A program made the position numbers and the translations under genes. From NCBI GenBank assembly GCA_006503535.1, contig QYRS01000010.1:434001-498000 (forward strand): a DNA stretch of 64,000 nucleotides, given 5' to 3'. Of this stretch, positions 45,347-58,468 are shown one piece after another; within the stretch, counting starts at the first letter, position 1; each line of letters opens with the position of its first letter. The stretch comes from Arthrinium phaeospermum. Lineage: Eukaryota > Ascomycota > Sordariomycetes > Amphisphaeriales > Apiosporaceae. The notes below the pieces were generated by a model. It was not told the DNA's origin. It made no database searches and saw only the letters and a program-made list of their open reading frames with translations.

Positions 45347-46324
45347 GATTATGATGGAATTGACGACGGGTAACAGGGTAGCTGGGCTCTGCGAAGTGGG
45401 CGTTGTTTTGCATTCACATAGATTTCGTCTAGAAGGGGCGTTACAGGCATGGTGGCATACGGGATTGGGTTGGTATTCATGACATTGGGTTTGGCGTTGG
45501 ATACTATATCTAGACGATTTAGACAGACGCAGTGAGCAATCACAGTAACGATCGTGCGGGCACGAATCATTCATCTACAGTTCGACCATCTTCCAATTCA
45601 GGGGGTCCTCAACACTGCATCGGTACGTCCAATACCGACCTAGCATAAACATCACACCGAATTTGCTGGCGGCGATGTCGATACCGTAAGTGGATTGCTA
45701 CCCGATGACCTGTCAGATGGAAGCATTGCGCAGGCGAAGAGAAGACTCGGCGTATCAGGGCGAGGCGAGTGGCGTAGTGACGTCCTGTCCAGGCATTGCT
45801 TGTCTTATTTTTGGAAATTTGATCCACCGCGAAAGCAACCTGGGCCGCGGATGGTAGCTGATCGACAAACAGTTCAAAATAATGAATAAATGCTTCTATC
45901 TTCCCGAATTGACGTCTCTTTGTTTATATTGCCTGTGGCAGAATGTAAGAGAGCAAGCCCAAGAGCATCAAGGAAGGCAGTAGTGAAGCGATTCCATGGC
46001 CGCATAGACTAGCCATCACGTGATTTCAATGGCATGCGATGCTCTCCTGTTCATTGGCCCAAACTCCAAGAATGGTCCCACTCTACGTCTTTCCTGGAAC
46101 ATGAATATGACTCTTCGGGAAATATCGTTCAATTGAGAGAACCCGACGTCATTTCCGTCCCGCCGACTAGGTAGTTTCTGCTTCAAACGAGAACGCGCCG
46201 GTCCGTAAACTGTACATTAACCTCGGATATGTGAGCATGCATTCTTTAATCAGAACAGCAACCCGTCTCAGGAGAGCAATGCAACATCCTGGAACTTGCC
46301 GTGTCTTCAAAAGCAAAGCAAATC
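45347..46324. other. intergenic
   Basis: No gene seen between the unassigned protein and the Acot9-type gene. Confidence 0.5.
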
Positions 46325-47814
46325 ATGATGGCTAGTAAGAACAGACTGATGCGTAGCCTGCTGACCACGGCGCCCCGAACAGCGCGCCAGGGACTGAACG
46401 ATCGGATCCTCCAAACACGATGCCTCCATGCAACACCGTCGCGTCGAACCGATGGCGTGTTTCGAGGGTTGACTGATGATCGATTGCCAACGCCATGGAT
46501 CGAAGCCTTCAGGCAGCAGCAATCTGGCAAAGGAACGGGCTCAGACGACGCTCTTCCGCACGAACGCGATATGTCGCCGAAGAAGATGAGCGATAGCTAC
46601 CACCGGGTGGTGCTTCCTCTTGGCCAAGACCCTTGGCTCTCTGATACCTACATCAATTCCTCCGGTCACATTCGGTATGTGATCGGCGATGCGTCCGCTA
46701 TTCAAACCTCGTGCAACACTTGTCTGATACTATAAAACACAGGCTAGGAACGATCTTCATGGACTTGGACGCCCTCTCGGGTATCATTGTCTACAAGCAT
46801 ACAGGACCCGGCGTCACGACGGTGACTGCAGCGCTTGACCGTATCACGATAGCCCACCCGCTGACGGAGATCTGCGACTTGGAGTACAGCGGGCAAGTGA
46901 CATATGCGTCAGGGCGCTCTAGTCTCGAAATCACCTGCAAAGTTGCAAGGGCCCGTCCCGAGGGCGAGCCGAGCAAGCCGGAAGATGTGCTGCTGACGTG
47001 CACATTTACTATGGTGGCCTTGGACTCGACTACAAAGAAGCCTGTGAACGTCCCGCGCCTAGAGTATACCACGCCTGAAGAAGAAAGGATATTCAAGAAT
47101 GGCGAGGCCAAGTCGTTGGCGAAGAAGCAGGCGCTCAAGAACTCCTTGCTGCAGACGGAGCCCAATGATGCCGAATCGGCTTTGGTGCACAAGATGTGGC
47201 TGCAGCAAATCCAATACCACGACCCCAACGACGATCTTCGAAAGCCTGCCAATGTCATCCCCATGGCCAGGACGGTGCTCTCCACGGCTGCCATCATGCA
47301 GCCGCAGTACAGGAACCGTCACCAGACCATGATATTTGGCGGGTACCATTTGAAGCAGACTTTTGAGCTGGCATTTTGCTGCGCCGCTAGTTTTGGGCAT
47401 GCGCGCCCTACGTTCGTGAGCGCAGATCCATGCACATTCAGGAACCCAGTCCCGGTAGGTAGTGTGCTTTATCTGAAAGCCACCGTCGCATACACCGACC
47501 CCCCCTTGCTGGAAGAAGACGGCAGTCAGCCGAAACAGCAAAATGCGGGAAAGCCTATGACACGCGTTCATGTGCGTGTGGATAGCAAGGTGAGAGACGT
47601 GGAGCACGGTTACGCGAAGCCAACGGGCCAGTTTAACTACACCTTTTCCGTGCCCAAGGACATCAAAGTATTGCCTCACTCATACCAGGAGTTCATGATG
47701 TACATTGATGCGCGGAGAAGAGTGCGGCTCGGAGACGTGCAACTTCAGCAGGAGCAAGCCGAATCGCCGGAGAAGCAGAGACGTTTGGCAGATGACGCGA
47801 GTGTCACGGAGTAA
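46325..47814 (+). CDS. Acot9-type mitochondrial acyl-CoA thioesterase
   Basis: Exons 46325-46674 and 46743-47814 give 473 aa. The basic, Arg-rich start (RLMRSLLTTAPRTARQGL) looks like a mitochondrial targeting peptide. Two hotdog domains follow. The first includes LGTIFMDLDALSGIIVYKH and GPGVTTVTAALDRITIAHPL, the second GGYHLKQTFELAFCCAASFG and FVSADPCTFRNPVPVGSVLYL. This arrangement is that of the ACOT9/10 acyl-CoA thioesterases, which free CoA from fatty acyl-CoAs in mitochondria. The junction HIRRLGTIFMD supports the 68-nt intron. Confidence 0.88.
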
Positions 47815-48252
47815 TGTGTATAAAGAGTCATCTTAAATAGTTAATCTACCGAAGAGAAAGCAATGCCTACTAGCCCCTGTTTGCCAGTCACGAGAAGTAG
47901 AGGTAGTCATTTTGAGTGGGCATGATGAGATGGAACACTCACCCACGACGACGGTATCTGCAGGGACCCGGCACCCGGATGGCGAACCAGCAAGCTTCCT
48001 GCATTCCCAGCAAAACGCAGGTGCCCCACCATCCACCCAACTGCAGCAATCCACAAATGCATGCAATGCAACTGAGGAACAGCTTGGAGTCAGCTGCCTC
48101 GACAAACATCTGCATCATCCTCAGTCAACAATACAAACAAATCGCCGGGTAACAACACCCTTGTGTATCGCAGTCTGTGGGAATTTCGCCGCATCTCACA
48201 CTCCCTTCTGGTACCTAATTAAAAGCATACCCGCGCTTTGCTCTCGGTCAAA
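47815..48252. other. intergenic
   Basis: Promoter of ATG12. No gene seen. Confidence 0.5.
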
Positions 48253-48786
48253 ATGGAGTTCCCAGAAGTGCCAGAACGCGGCAACTCGCCATCCCCTCCG
48301 CCGTCGCCCATCCTGGATCGCCCGGCATCCCCCGAGCTGCCACTGACCATGACCGCGTCGGCCGTCCTGACCTCGCTGCCCCGGGACGCCAGCTCCGCCC
48401 TCGCCACTGCCGGCGACCAGCTCGAGAAGCAAGAGAAGGTCATCGTGCGCTTCAAGGCTGTCGGGTCCGCGCCCCAGCTGCGACGCGAAGTGCGCAAGAT
48501 CAGCGCTACCCAAAAGTTCGACGCTGTCGTCAGGCACCTTCGAAAAGCCCTCCAGGTCGACGGGACTGAGAGCGTGTTTCTCTACGTCAACAGCGCGTTT
48601 GCGCCGGCTTTGGACGAGGTCGTGGGCAATCTCCACAGGGTATGTTACGTCTCGCTGCCAAAATCTCCTGTGATCTTGATCTCGTCTTCTATTGATTAAG
48701 TTGCTAAACTATGGGGGGAATAGTGTTTCAAGGATTCTAGCGACCAACTGGTCGTCACCTATTCTATGACGCCTGCTTTCGGCTGA
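48253..48786 (+). CDS. ATG12: autophagy ubiquitin-like protein Atg12
   Basis: Exons 48253-48639 and 48724-48786 give 149 aa. The N-terminal 55 residues are Pro/Ser-rich and disordered. The ubiquitin-like fold starts at [17 protein letters not shown] and includes [13 protein letters not shown] and [20 protein letters not shown]. It ends with the canonical Atg12 C-terminus YSMTPAFG, whose terminal glycine is conjugated to Atg5 through Atg7 and Atg10. The Atg12-Atg5 conjugate drives Atg8 lipidation. The start at 48253 gives [10 protein letters not shown]; an in-frame ATG at 48238 would need an unusual leader. It is convergent with panB, with 142 bp between the stops. Confidence 0.95.
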
Positions 48787-48928
48787 GATGATTGCCTGAT
48801 TATAGCTCTTTGATTGATTGCTCAATCTCTATCTGACTCCTGGTATCCTGCGAACGCCTTCTAACGCTAACGCTAAATCATGCACCTGTATTCTTCGAGA
48901 TGTTGCCATGTTATTCAAGGCAGGCAGT

Positions 48929-50028
48929 TTACTGATCGTCGCCCTTTCCGCCGACAGCTTTGCTGAATACGCCAAGCTCCTCCTGGGTGATCGGATAGGT
49001 GTGTTCCGGTGCTGGATATGAACGGGCCTTCACCTCTTCGTGGTATGTCTTTATCGCCTGCAAGCTTTCGGCCCACACATTTCCGTACTGCTTGACAAAC
49101 TTGGGGAGAAATCGGCCAGGCGGGAAATTCCCCGTCATATCGACCTGGACGAGAACTTGGCCAGAACAGCCATTGCCCGCGCCGATGCCGATGGTTGGGA
49201 TGGAGAGTTTCTGGGTGATTATAGTTGCCACCTCCGCCGGTACGGCTTCCAGCACGGTGGCGAAGCTTCCCGCCTCCTGCACAGCAAGTGCATCCTCGAG
49301 TACTCTCATGGCACCGTCTGCAGTCTTGCCTTGTACGCGGAAGCCTCCCAGTGAATTTTGCCGCTGGGGAGTCAGACCGATGTGAGCAAGCACAGGAATG
49401 CCGGCTCGCGTGATCTTGGCGATGGTTGGTGCCATCTCCTTTCCACCTTCCAGTTTGATACCTTGGACGCGACCCTCCTTCACGAAACGGATGGCTGTGT
49501 CCAAAGCCTGTTCGGGAGAGATCTCATACGAGCCCATAGGCAGGTCGCCAATCTGTTGTCGCGTTAGCTTTCAATTGTCTAGCGAAGAATAAGAACATGA
49601 TCAACAAGACTTACGGTGAAGGCTGCCTTTGTTGCACGTGCAACAGAACGGCAGTGCAATAGCATTTCCTCAACTAGAACCTCGCTGGTATCTTCCATAC
49701 CTAAAGCCACCATGGCTAGACTATCCCCGACCAGGACCATGTCCATGCCGGCAGCATCGGCGACATGCGCACTGGGGAAATCGTGTGCAGTGATCATGGT
49801 GATGGGCTCATTCTTCTTGTACAAGGACCGCAGTGTGCCCATGGTGACCTTCTTCCTTTGAGAAGCGGCCTGAGCCCCCAAAGGAGAGTGCGAGCTCCAT
49901 CGATGTTGTTGTTGTAGTTGTTGTTGGGAGAGGAGCGACGACAAGGGTACAACGTTATTCAGGGGTGCAGATAACCGAGAGCCCCGATATAAGGATAAAG
50001 CACATGACTTCAGGGGTCGGAAAGACAT
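48929..50028 (-). CDS. panB: ketopantoate hydroxymethyltransferase
   Basis: Exons 50028-49615 and 49552-48929 give 345 aa. The first 50 residues are Arg/Ser/Gln-rich with few acids, consistent with a mitochondrial targeting peptide; they include a Gln run encoded by a CAA/CAG repeat. The body shows PanB signatures: ITAHDFPSAHVADAAGMDMV, LVGDSLAMVALGMEDT, IGDLPMGSYE, GIKLEGGKEM, HIGLTPQRQNSLGGF and TIGIGAGNGCSGQVLV. It catalyses the first step of pantothenate synthesis (2-oxoisovalerate plus 5,10-methylenetetrahydrofolate to ketopantoate). The intron sits between KAAFT and IGDLPMG. Confidence 0.95.
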
Positions 50029-52596
50029 CGTCTTTTTCCGGGCTCAATTGGCGATGCAAGTAGCTGAAATGCGACGTGCGGTTTAATTGAAGACGAAGTT
50101 TGAGATTGGAAAAGAAGTGAGTTGGGCCTGCTCTTGTTTTGCGTGCAGTTTCGGTTTTTATTATTCGGTCATGATGGGATTTGCTGCGTACAATTGAGAC
50201 TCATCACAGACACCTTTGGTGTTTTTTCCTTTGACCCCCTGCAACTTGCCTACCCAAACAGGTACGTACCGATTTTGCCGTTTCACCGACACCAACCATC
50301 AGTCAAATTGAATCCACTCAGGTCCGCAGCTGGCCGAGGGGGGTTTCGGGGTTCCAGCAGTTTGGGTTAGGTAAACTTACCTGCCCCCCATCACATGAAT
50401 ACAATACGTCCGTACCGTTTCGGCGGCGAGATGTCAGCTGTGGCTTTTGCTGTCTGATGTGAGATGCATCAATACATTCAGCCCTTTTTTCTTCTTTAGA
50501 AACATGCCGAGTGTGGGTGCAGCTGTGAAGAAGTGGTTTTAGCCAATGGCAGCCATGCCGAGGCAAACGCTGACTGACCATGAAGAAGCCAGCATTTGCT
50601 GAGCTCTGTCATGCATGCATTGTATTCTTAAATGGTAGATAAGTTTACTATGTCTGCGCAGGATGTCAACGCAGCCTCTGTCTAACAGCATCATCACAGG
50701 TAATAATCCGCAGTCTCGCTACTCAATATCGGCGCCTTTTCCTGACCAAGAAATGGCGTTTTTGAATGTCGTGACGGGGTGATATAACGATTCTTCATTC
50801 TAGAGGTTGTATTAGGTTGCATGGAGAACCTAATGGTGACTGGATACAGTATCGTCTCGCTCCGTCGCCATGACCGGGGAAGCGCCTGGATACTGTCGAC
50901 CGTGCTCGTCGCGGTCTACCAGGCCATTATGACCCACGGCGGCGAGAGGTCATGGTCTTTGAAGCCCAACCTGTTCAACAGCTTGTCATCACTGGTCCTC
51001 ACGTCGCTCAACGTCTTCGATCTTGGCTCATTCACTGGCCAAGGCCACTTCGCGTCCCTTAAAGAGGATAAGCTCATTTGACCCGGGTTATCGGCCGTTA
51101 ATTGTATCGTGGCAGTTGCCACGGGGGCGCGCCTAGTGGCGTTTTCGCAATCGGATGATATCTTCATCCGGAGGTGTATTTCTGACTGCTGGCCTGGGTG
51201 AGACGTGGTCAGGTCTCTTTTGATACAGCGCGACCGTGATCGTTATTGATGCCGTTGCGGCCTTGGGGGTAGGGCGGTATTAGCCAAGAAGACGCGGACT
51301 CAGAAGCCGACCGATGCCCGTGTCCAAGAAGTCCGATGTTGATGATGATGACCGCGGCGACAGCATACGGGTTCGTACGCACGAGAAGATGAGCAAGCTT
51401 GGCTGGGTATGAATGCCCCCTGATCGCAGCTCGTTGCCCTGTATGGAAGAGCTTTCCCACCATTGCTCTGAAGCCCGCGTTCGGATGCCAATACATCTTT
51501 TCACATGGCCTTGGTTGTCTGTCATATCTTTCGGGGTACCTCATGTATCTGGGCTCGTGATGAAGCGATATTGACCCAAACCCAATCAAGGGGGCAATTA
51601 GAGGTGGATGAGAAACGGCATGTGAAGACAAATCCTGCGGTCACAAACCGCATTTCACTCGCCACGGCAACTGCGCTGGCATTCTTGTCCATGGTTTTGC
51701 TTGTCCTCGTGGGGTATTTATTTTACCCTACAATTGGCTGCGAAGAAGTGTGCCTCGACAGGCGTGAAGCGGCTGGGACTTCCCGGCTCTCATCTACGCA
51801 TTCTGGAATATGCTTGCTTTTGTCGCGACTTATCTCGTGCCTACAGATGACTTCAAGCAGCGGCACAACCATTTATCGCAGATCACAGGTACTGTGGTTT
51901 GGGCTGTAGGGGCTCTGGGCATATGGGTGCTAGGGCTTCTTTCTGTGTCGGGAGGAAGCTTCTGGAGAGAATGCCCGACTTCCAGATGATCATCTGGATC
52001 TTTCAAATCATGAGTCAATGTATTTCCATCGGGGTAAATGACTTCCTACTTGACACCTATGGATGTTCATTGATCCCTTGAGATAGATAGTGCGGGGCTG
52101 TTATGTCTGCATGTAGGAATGGATTCACATCCACAATGGCACTCGCACTCGCACTCGGGAGTCGGAAGCGAGTGTGCAAGGCCTTACCCAGCCGGTCGAT
52201 TCCTGTACACCTTGCTTCCCACCCTTCTCCCAGTATGTAGTCTGCATCAAATCCTCTATGGTTCCACTATGGGGTGGTGGAAGACGCCCGATTGTATGAC
52301 AGCACCAGCCATGCCAGGGATGTTCTCAATCGTACAAAATATATTGTTGCATGTGCTCCGAACGCCCTGTGGTCCCATGGCGGGGTTAGCGTGAATCGCT
52401 TCGCGCCTAAGTGGGAGTTGCAATACGGGCTTACCATACGGTATCTATGGGGGACCCCAGGCACCATCTGAGCCTCACTGTTTCGTTACAAACCCCAAAC
52501 CAAAAAACCACAGAAATAAAACATTGGTTCAAAAACTTCATCTCAGCTTCATGCGATAACATCTTTAGAACCCGTTCCAAGGATTTGAATCTCATC
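50029..52596. other. 2.6-kb intergenic with a decayed membrane-protein fragment
   Basis: No intact gene is seen. At about 51596-51990 (plus) two adjacent frames encode hydrophobic helices (SLATATALAFLSMVLLVLVG, then ALIYAFWNMLAFVATYLVP and WAVGALGIWVLGLLSVSGG) separated by a frame change. This looks like the remnant of a multi-pass membrane protein. The rest holds only short ORFs. Confidence 0.35.
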
Positions 52597-54473
52597 ATGG
52601 GCTCCAACGCCGATCAGGACGTCGCCCATGGCGTCGGCGATGCTTATGTTGGCGCTTCGACTTACAAGCGCACGGCTGCCGACGAGGTCACAGACATCAA
52701 CCAGTTCAAAGAGAACCTGGCCAAGGCGGCTTTCGAAGATTGGCCCAACGAAGCTGGCGTAAGTATTGGCATGCAATTGATGGTTTGTTCTTTCTTCTGC
52801 GACATGCTAACATGTTTCCCTGTTCCTTTTCTTGGTAGTTCGACGGCTTGACTGAGCATCGTGGACCCATCGAGCTTCGTGTCAAGGGTAGCATCCCAGC
52901 CTGGGCTGCAGGATCGCTATACCGCACAGGCCCGGGAGCCTGCAGCGTCGAAGACACCAAAGTCGGCACTTTCCAGATCTCACATTGGTTCGACGGGCTG
53001 GCCCACACCCACAGATTCGATATCTTGGCCGCGGACAATGGCAGTTCAGCAAACAAGGGCGAGGTGCGGGTGGTGTACTCCTCACGCCGTCAGTCCGATA
53101 CCTTCGTGCAGAAGATCAAGGACACAGGTTGCATGCCAGCTAAGTCCTTCGCTCAACGCAGTGACCCCTGTATCGGCATGTTCGGCAAGTTCATGGCCAT
53201 GTACCAGCGACGAGGCCAGGTGTATACCAATATCGGTGTTACCGTCAACGCCAATGTGAAGGCCTTCCAGGACATCGCCGGCCCCAGTCAGGGCGGTTCT
53301 CATGGTCATCGCGCAGGCGCAAGCAGTCTCTTCATCGGGTCAGACCTCTCGCTCTTTGCCCAAGTAGACGTTCAAAGCATGGAGGTAACGGCTTACGTAC
53401 CTCAGTCGAAACTGCATCCAGAATTGACCGGCCCGTCGGCATCGGCCCATGGCATGCAAGACCCAGAAACAGGTGATTATTTCAATTTCAACCTTGAGAT
53501 GGGATCGTCTTGCACCTATCGGGTCTTTCAGGTCAGCGCTGCCACAGGAGAGGCCACGATCTTGGCAAGAATTCCATCGAAGCCCGCCTATATTCATAGC
53601 TTCTTTCTTTCCAAGAACTATGTCATTCTCTGTGTTCCAGTTTCCCACTATCAATGGAACGGCGTCAAGGTCATCTGGGAGGGTACCTTGCTCGGGGGCA
53701 TTGCGCCATTTGACGAATCCGAAAAGTGTCATTGGTTCATTGTGGACCGCCGCCACGGAAAGGGGGTTGTTGCCCAATTCACATCACCTGCCGCATTCTT
53801 CTTTCACTCAACGAATGCGTTTGAGGATGACGAAACTGGCGATGTCATTTGCGAGCTGATCCAGTATTCAAGCACGTCCATTATGCGGGGGTTTTACTAC
53901 GATGTTTTGTTGCAGCGCGACAACAAGGCGAGAGAGTTTTGGTGCGACAGCCCAACATCCGACTTGGTCGGTGAAGTCGTGCGGTACCGCTTTCGGGCAA
54001 TCGATTTCCATTCTTCCATTCAGAGCGAGCAATCAAAACTGCCATCCCCGGCGGTGATCCTCAAGGCAGCAGCGGCACACATCGGAGACCTGCCCACCAT
54101 TAACCCGACTTTTGCCTGCCGCAAGCACCGGTACACATACGGCCTGGCCGGTCGCGGTCTAAGCACGCTGTTTGATGGAATCATCAAAGTCGACTGCGAG
54201 ACCAAAGACGTCCTTATCTGGTCGGCACCCCGAGGTCATACGCCTAGCGAGGCGATCTTCGTACCCCGCCCGTCCGAGGAGAACGGAAAGCCGGCCGAAG
54301 AGGACAGCGGGGTCTTGCTCAGCGTCGTGCTGGATGGCGTGAACAAGACCAGTTACCTGCTATGCTTGGATGCCAAGACGATGACAGAGCTGGGTAGGGC
54401 TGAGTGTGACTTCGCGGTCGCGTTCACCCTGCATGGCCAACACGTCAAGCATGGTGGAGAATCAGGACTATGA
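52597..54473 (+). CDS. carotenoid/stilbene cleavage oxygenase
   Basis: Exons 52597-52758 and 52839-54473 give 598 aa. The protein has the seven-bladed propeller family pattern and four candidate iron-ligating His segments: SAHGMQDPETGDYFNF, PAYIHSFFLSKNYVI, FFFHSTNAFED and FTLHGQHVKHG near the end. GSLYRTGPGACSVEDT and HWFDGLAHTHRFD are typical start-of-domain blocks. The family uses a 4-His non-haem Fe(II) centre and O2 to cleave a carotenoid or stilbene C=C bond. It resembles the fungal resveratrol-cleaving (CAO-1-type) branch, but the substrate cannot be decided. No carotenoid biosynthesis genes lie nearby. Confidence 0.92.
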
Positions 54474-55377
54474 GTGCCTGCCTATTGCTTAGTCAGGCAC
54501 TCCGTACTTGGAACTGTTTCCTATTTCGGGCTGGCCGAGCATAACGCCGAGCTAGAGTCGGAACATGGCAATTGTACCCTGTCGCTTGCTGCAACTTGTC
54601 TCGGCTCCGCAGAGGAAAGGCCGAAGATATAACTCGAGAGCGCTGGGTTCTGTTGGAGAAAGTAGAGGCAGTGGCACAGTACCTACATGAAGTCACGATT
54701 GCGGAGGAAAGAAGAAACAAGGAGATAACTAGCGTCAGATGGCAGAGGCTTGATTAGTGGGCTAGTCCAGAAGCAGTGATCCCAATCCCCGAATGGCGGT
54801 ATCTCCGGTGTAAACGGTGATAAGCTGCCCGCCCCTGCTGTCTGCGTCACCTGGGCGCTTCCCGGTAATAGACCGATAGACCGAAGACCAGACGTTAGAA
54901 ACGTCTGAATTGCTTGTTCTAGACTTCAATGATGATTCAATGGATTACATGGCGCTCCGTCTGTTTGCGGTGATGACAAGTCTTATCTCCTTGATTGCCA
55001 AATACGGCAATGAGAGTGGGGCGATTCTATAGGTACTTCAGCTTGTGGTGTGATTTAGGAGGCGGTTAGTTACAAGTCCACGACGGCGCGAACCCTCTCC
55101 ATCCGATCATATCTGATACTCTGATTCGAACAGAAGCTTTATCCATTCTCATTGCGGTATTTGGCAATCAAGGTGATATAAATACCCCGGGCCCAGTCGA
55201 GAGACAGGGAGGAGAATCATTTCATCGTCATCAACAACTCAAAGTCAAGACCGCAACTGCTCTGGCAATCTCAACCATCTATTGACTGACTAATTATACT
55301 ATCATTGTACTTTTTACGCCAACCACTGTGCTTTACCATATCATATCCTCTATCACCGCAGTCAGGAACCCAACGCT
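54474..55377. other. intergenic and promoter of the NmrA-like gene
   Basis: No gene seen. A TATAAATA element at 55177-55184 lies about 190 nt ahead of the next ATG. Confidence 0.5.
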
Positions 55378-56396
55378 ATGGCCCACGTCAAGAATGTTGC
55401 TATTGTTGGTGTAAGTTGGTCCCGAGTAGAGAAAAGACCCGGTGGACACAAAAGCTGATCAGCACATGTCAGGTTACTGGCACTGTGGGCTCCTACATCG
55501 TGGACGAGCTCCTCAAGGCCGGCAAACACCAAGTGACCGCCATCACCCGCCAAGACAGCACTGCCGCCATCCCCGAGGGCGTCAAGGCCGCAAAGGTAGA
55601 CTATGCCGACCACGACTCCCTCGTCGCTGCCCTGAGGGGGCAGGACGTCCTCATCATCACCATGAGCGTGCGGGCGCCTAAAGACACGCAGCTCAAGCTG
55701 ATCGACGCGGCCGCCGACGCCGGCGTCCGCTGGATCCTGCCCAACGAGTGGGGGCTCGACCAGACCAATGAGGCCCTCGCCGACGGCTCCTTCGTCGGGC
55801 CCCCGAGCCGGGCCGCCCGCCAGCGCATCGAGGAAAAGGGCGTCAGCAGCTGGATCGGCGTCGTCTGCGGCTTCTGGTACGATTTTAGTCTGGGCGGCTC
55901 CCCGCTGCGCTACGGATTCGACTTCGCCGAACGCTCCCTGACCTTGTTCGACGAGGGGACCCAGAAGATCAACACCTCGACGTTCCCGCAGGTCGGTCAG
56001 GCGGTCGCGCGGCTGTTGGCCCTGCCGACAGAGGAGGGGGAGGAGAAGAAGGGGAGCCTCGCCGGGTTCCGCAACGGCTTCGTCTACATCTCGTCGTTCT
56101 GCGTCAGCCAGCAGGACATGCTGGAGAGCGCGCTGCGCGTCACGGGCACCAAGGTCGAGGACTGGAAGGTCGACCGCGAGGGGTCGGCCGAGCGCTACGC
56201 GCGGGGGCTGCAGATGATGCGGGACGGGGACCAGGGCGGGTTCGTCCAGGCCATGTACACGCGCAATTTCTTCCCCAATGACGATGGCGCCTACGAGAAG
56301 CGGCACGGGCTTCACAACGCGCTGCTGGGGTTGCCGGTGGAGGAGATGGACGAGTTCACCAAGTTGGCGATTGGGAGGAAGGATGATAAGTACTAG
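55378..56396 (+). CDS. NmrA-like NAD(P)-binding protein
   Basis: Exon 1 (55378-55410) encodes only MAHVKNVAIVG and exon 2 is 55473-56396; together 318 aa. The Rossmann motif GVTGTVGSY spans the splice junction, which strongly supports it. Further blocks are AITRQDSTAAIPEGVK, DVLIITMSVRAPKDTQLKLIDAA, GVRWILPNEWGLD and VCGFWYDFSLGGSPLRYGFD. This is the NmrA/isoflavone-reductase-like family of atypical short-chain dehydrogenases, which act as reductases or redox sensors. Substrate unknown. Confidence 0.88.
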
Positions 56397-58468
56397 GGGG
56401 GATGGGAGGTAGGGTAGCAGTCAAAAGGGGAGGGCAGTGTCTAGTTGAACTTTTGCAATAAGGGAGCAGCTGGTTAAATTGCTATGGGATAATGGTCATG
56501 CCTTGTTTTTGGATATTCTACGATTAACACAACTTTCGTTTCACACATGGCTCGCTTGTTGATAGAAATACTGGTGAACATCGTGCGGACCGCACGAATG
56601 GATCACATGATAGGGTTGGTGTCAGAAAGGTGACTTGAGCAGGCGGCTGAATTGGGGGCTGGTCTGACATATGGATGACTCAGTGTTGACCCAAGACTCT
56701 TCATATTGCACCTCATGAAACCAGGCATCGTCTTGCCTGAACAAGATCAGGTCATGGACGTGGTGTCACTGTAATCTACCTGTAGCCGCGATGGCCACAA
56801 GGGCTAGGCCACGTGAGCCGGCCTTCCCGCGTGTGCTATCAGTAAGACGCGAAGTAAACAGGCGAGCATAATGGCAGCCGGTTATTTGTGATGTGTAGTG
56901 CCAGACAACGAAACCTAGATCAGACCATTCTGCCGGACCAAAATGGATGAAACATCGATCTTTTGCCCCCAATATGAAGCGTGAAGAAGAGTATTCTTAA
57001 TCAGATAAGCATTTGTATCAGTCCCGCCATCAGGACTACTTGGGGCTTACATCCTACATATCTCAAAGAATCAGATAACAACTTCAGCCTCCCATAGCCC
57101 GTATTGTGAAGATTGGACACTGTATCGTGGCAACACCAGACCACACCAGCGTCAGTTTCCCAGTCCCATAGAAGACATTATGAGATGAAAGGCGGGCAGA
57201 TCCAAGCTTTTCAGACATGGAACACTGCTTCTCGCACATAAGAGGTCAGGAAAATTGTCTTAAATCTATCAAATATGGAAGCATTTGCAGGTTGGAATGT
57301 TCAGAGCTTGTGTAAACCGGAGGTTCCCCCCCCTGAATTGTACAACAAAGTAATCCATCCAAAGGCTGGACTCTTTGGATTACTAGATGTAAGAGTTGAG
57401 GAGCCCGTTAGTTGCTCCTTGGACACTGATTAAACTTTTACCTGAGTATTTCGATGAGCACAGCAAGTGAGGCACGCGTGTCTTTCTAGTGCTAATGGGT
57501 CAGTTGAATACAAATGCTATCTTTATAAAAAATGCACGCGTGTCTTTGTTATGTAAGTACATACATACGGATCTACGGGCCGCGCACCGTTCCTACACGG
57601 GTGCTTAGCACCCTTGTGGTGCACACCATATCTCGCGAGACATCAGTCAAGATGATACTGCAGATAACCAAGCATGTGCTCCTGCAAAAGAATGACCTGC
57701 ATTAGCAAAATGTGTTTCAGTATCGCGGCTGGGCCACTGCTTTCTTCCAACCCGCTCAGCTTCTGGCCATTGTATGGCATTATGGGGTTGATACATGAAA
57801 CACGGATAGCTCAACGGGTGTCATCAATTACTATGCGGCCTAACCTGATTAGCAGTTGCGTCAAGGATCTTCAAATTAAGCAGCCCTTTGACAGCTTGCG
57901 TATTGAACAGGCAAATGCGGGGGTTGCTGCACGGTTAAATTGATATAAGCCGTCTTTCAGATGCTATAGTCTCGTATTCCCCAACACGACCCCTGAGTGG
58001 CTCAAAGGCCCAAGTACCATCTTGGCGCTGCAAGGGCACCTCGTACCAGTGTGGAGAGATTCAACGACCACATCGCTCGCCTATTGATAAGCCGCCTTGG
58101 GGGCTAAATCTAGACTATGCCTTTGGTCGGTGATGCCCAGTTGGGCAGATCCGGGGCGCCCCGATGAGAAATGTTGACCAGCCAAAGGCCAGGTTGTGCT
58201 GATGGGGCACCACAACATACGTAAACTAGATGTCAGGTGTTTGAAAAAGAATTATGTGGAATGTGTCATCGACTTTCTGTGCGCAAAGACTACTTTGTAT
58301 GTGGTTGCTTCCCAGTTCCCAACTCATCAACAACATGAATAAACTATTCCGGTCTATATCTTTTTGTCCTCGAATCAGGATTCGCGGAATCTGAAACTTC
58401 CACTACACCAAGTCAAGCCACATGTAGAGGCAAGAAAAAGGTCATCTTCACCGAGCGGTTTGGTCGAT
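56397..58468. other. 2.1-kb intergenic, no gene seen
   Basis: Short ORFs only; an 89-codon ORF at 57674-57943 shows no family resemblance and is not called. Confidence 0.5.

Noticed and set aside
44570..45574. 334-codon minus-strand ORF
   Set aside because: Antisense to the plus-strand gene with better codon bias; its product is an acidic, Ala/Val/Asp-rich shadow typical of GC-rich antisense frames.
55362..56315. 317-codon minus-strand ORF
   Set aside because: Antisense of the NmrA-like gene, whose Rossmann motif and splice junction are clear.
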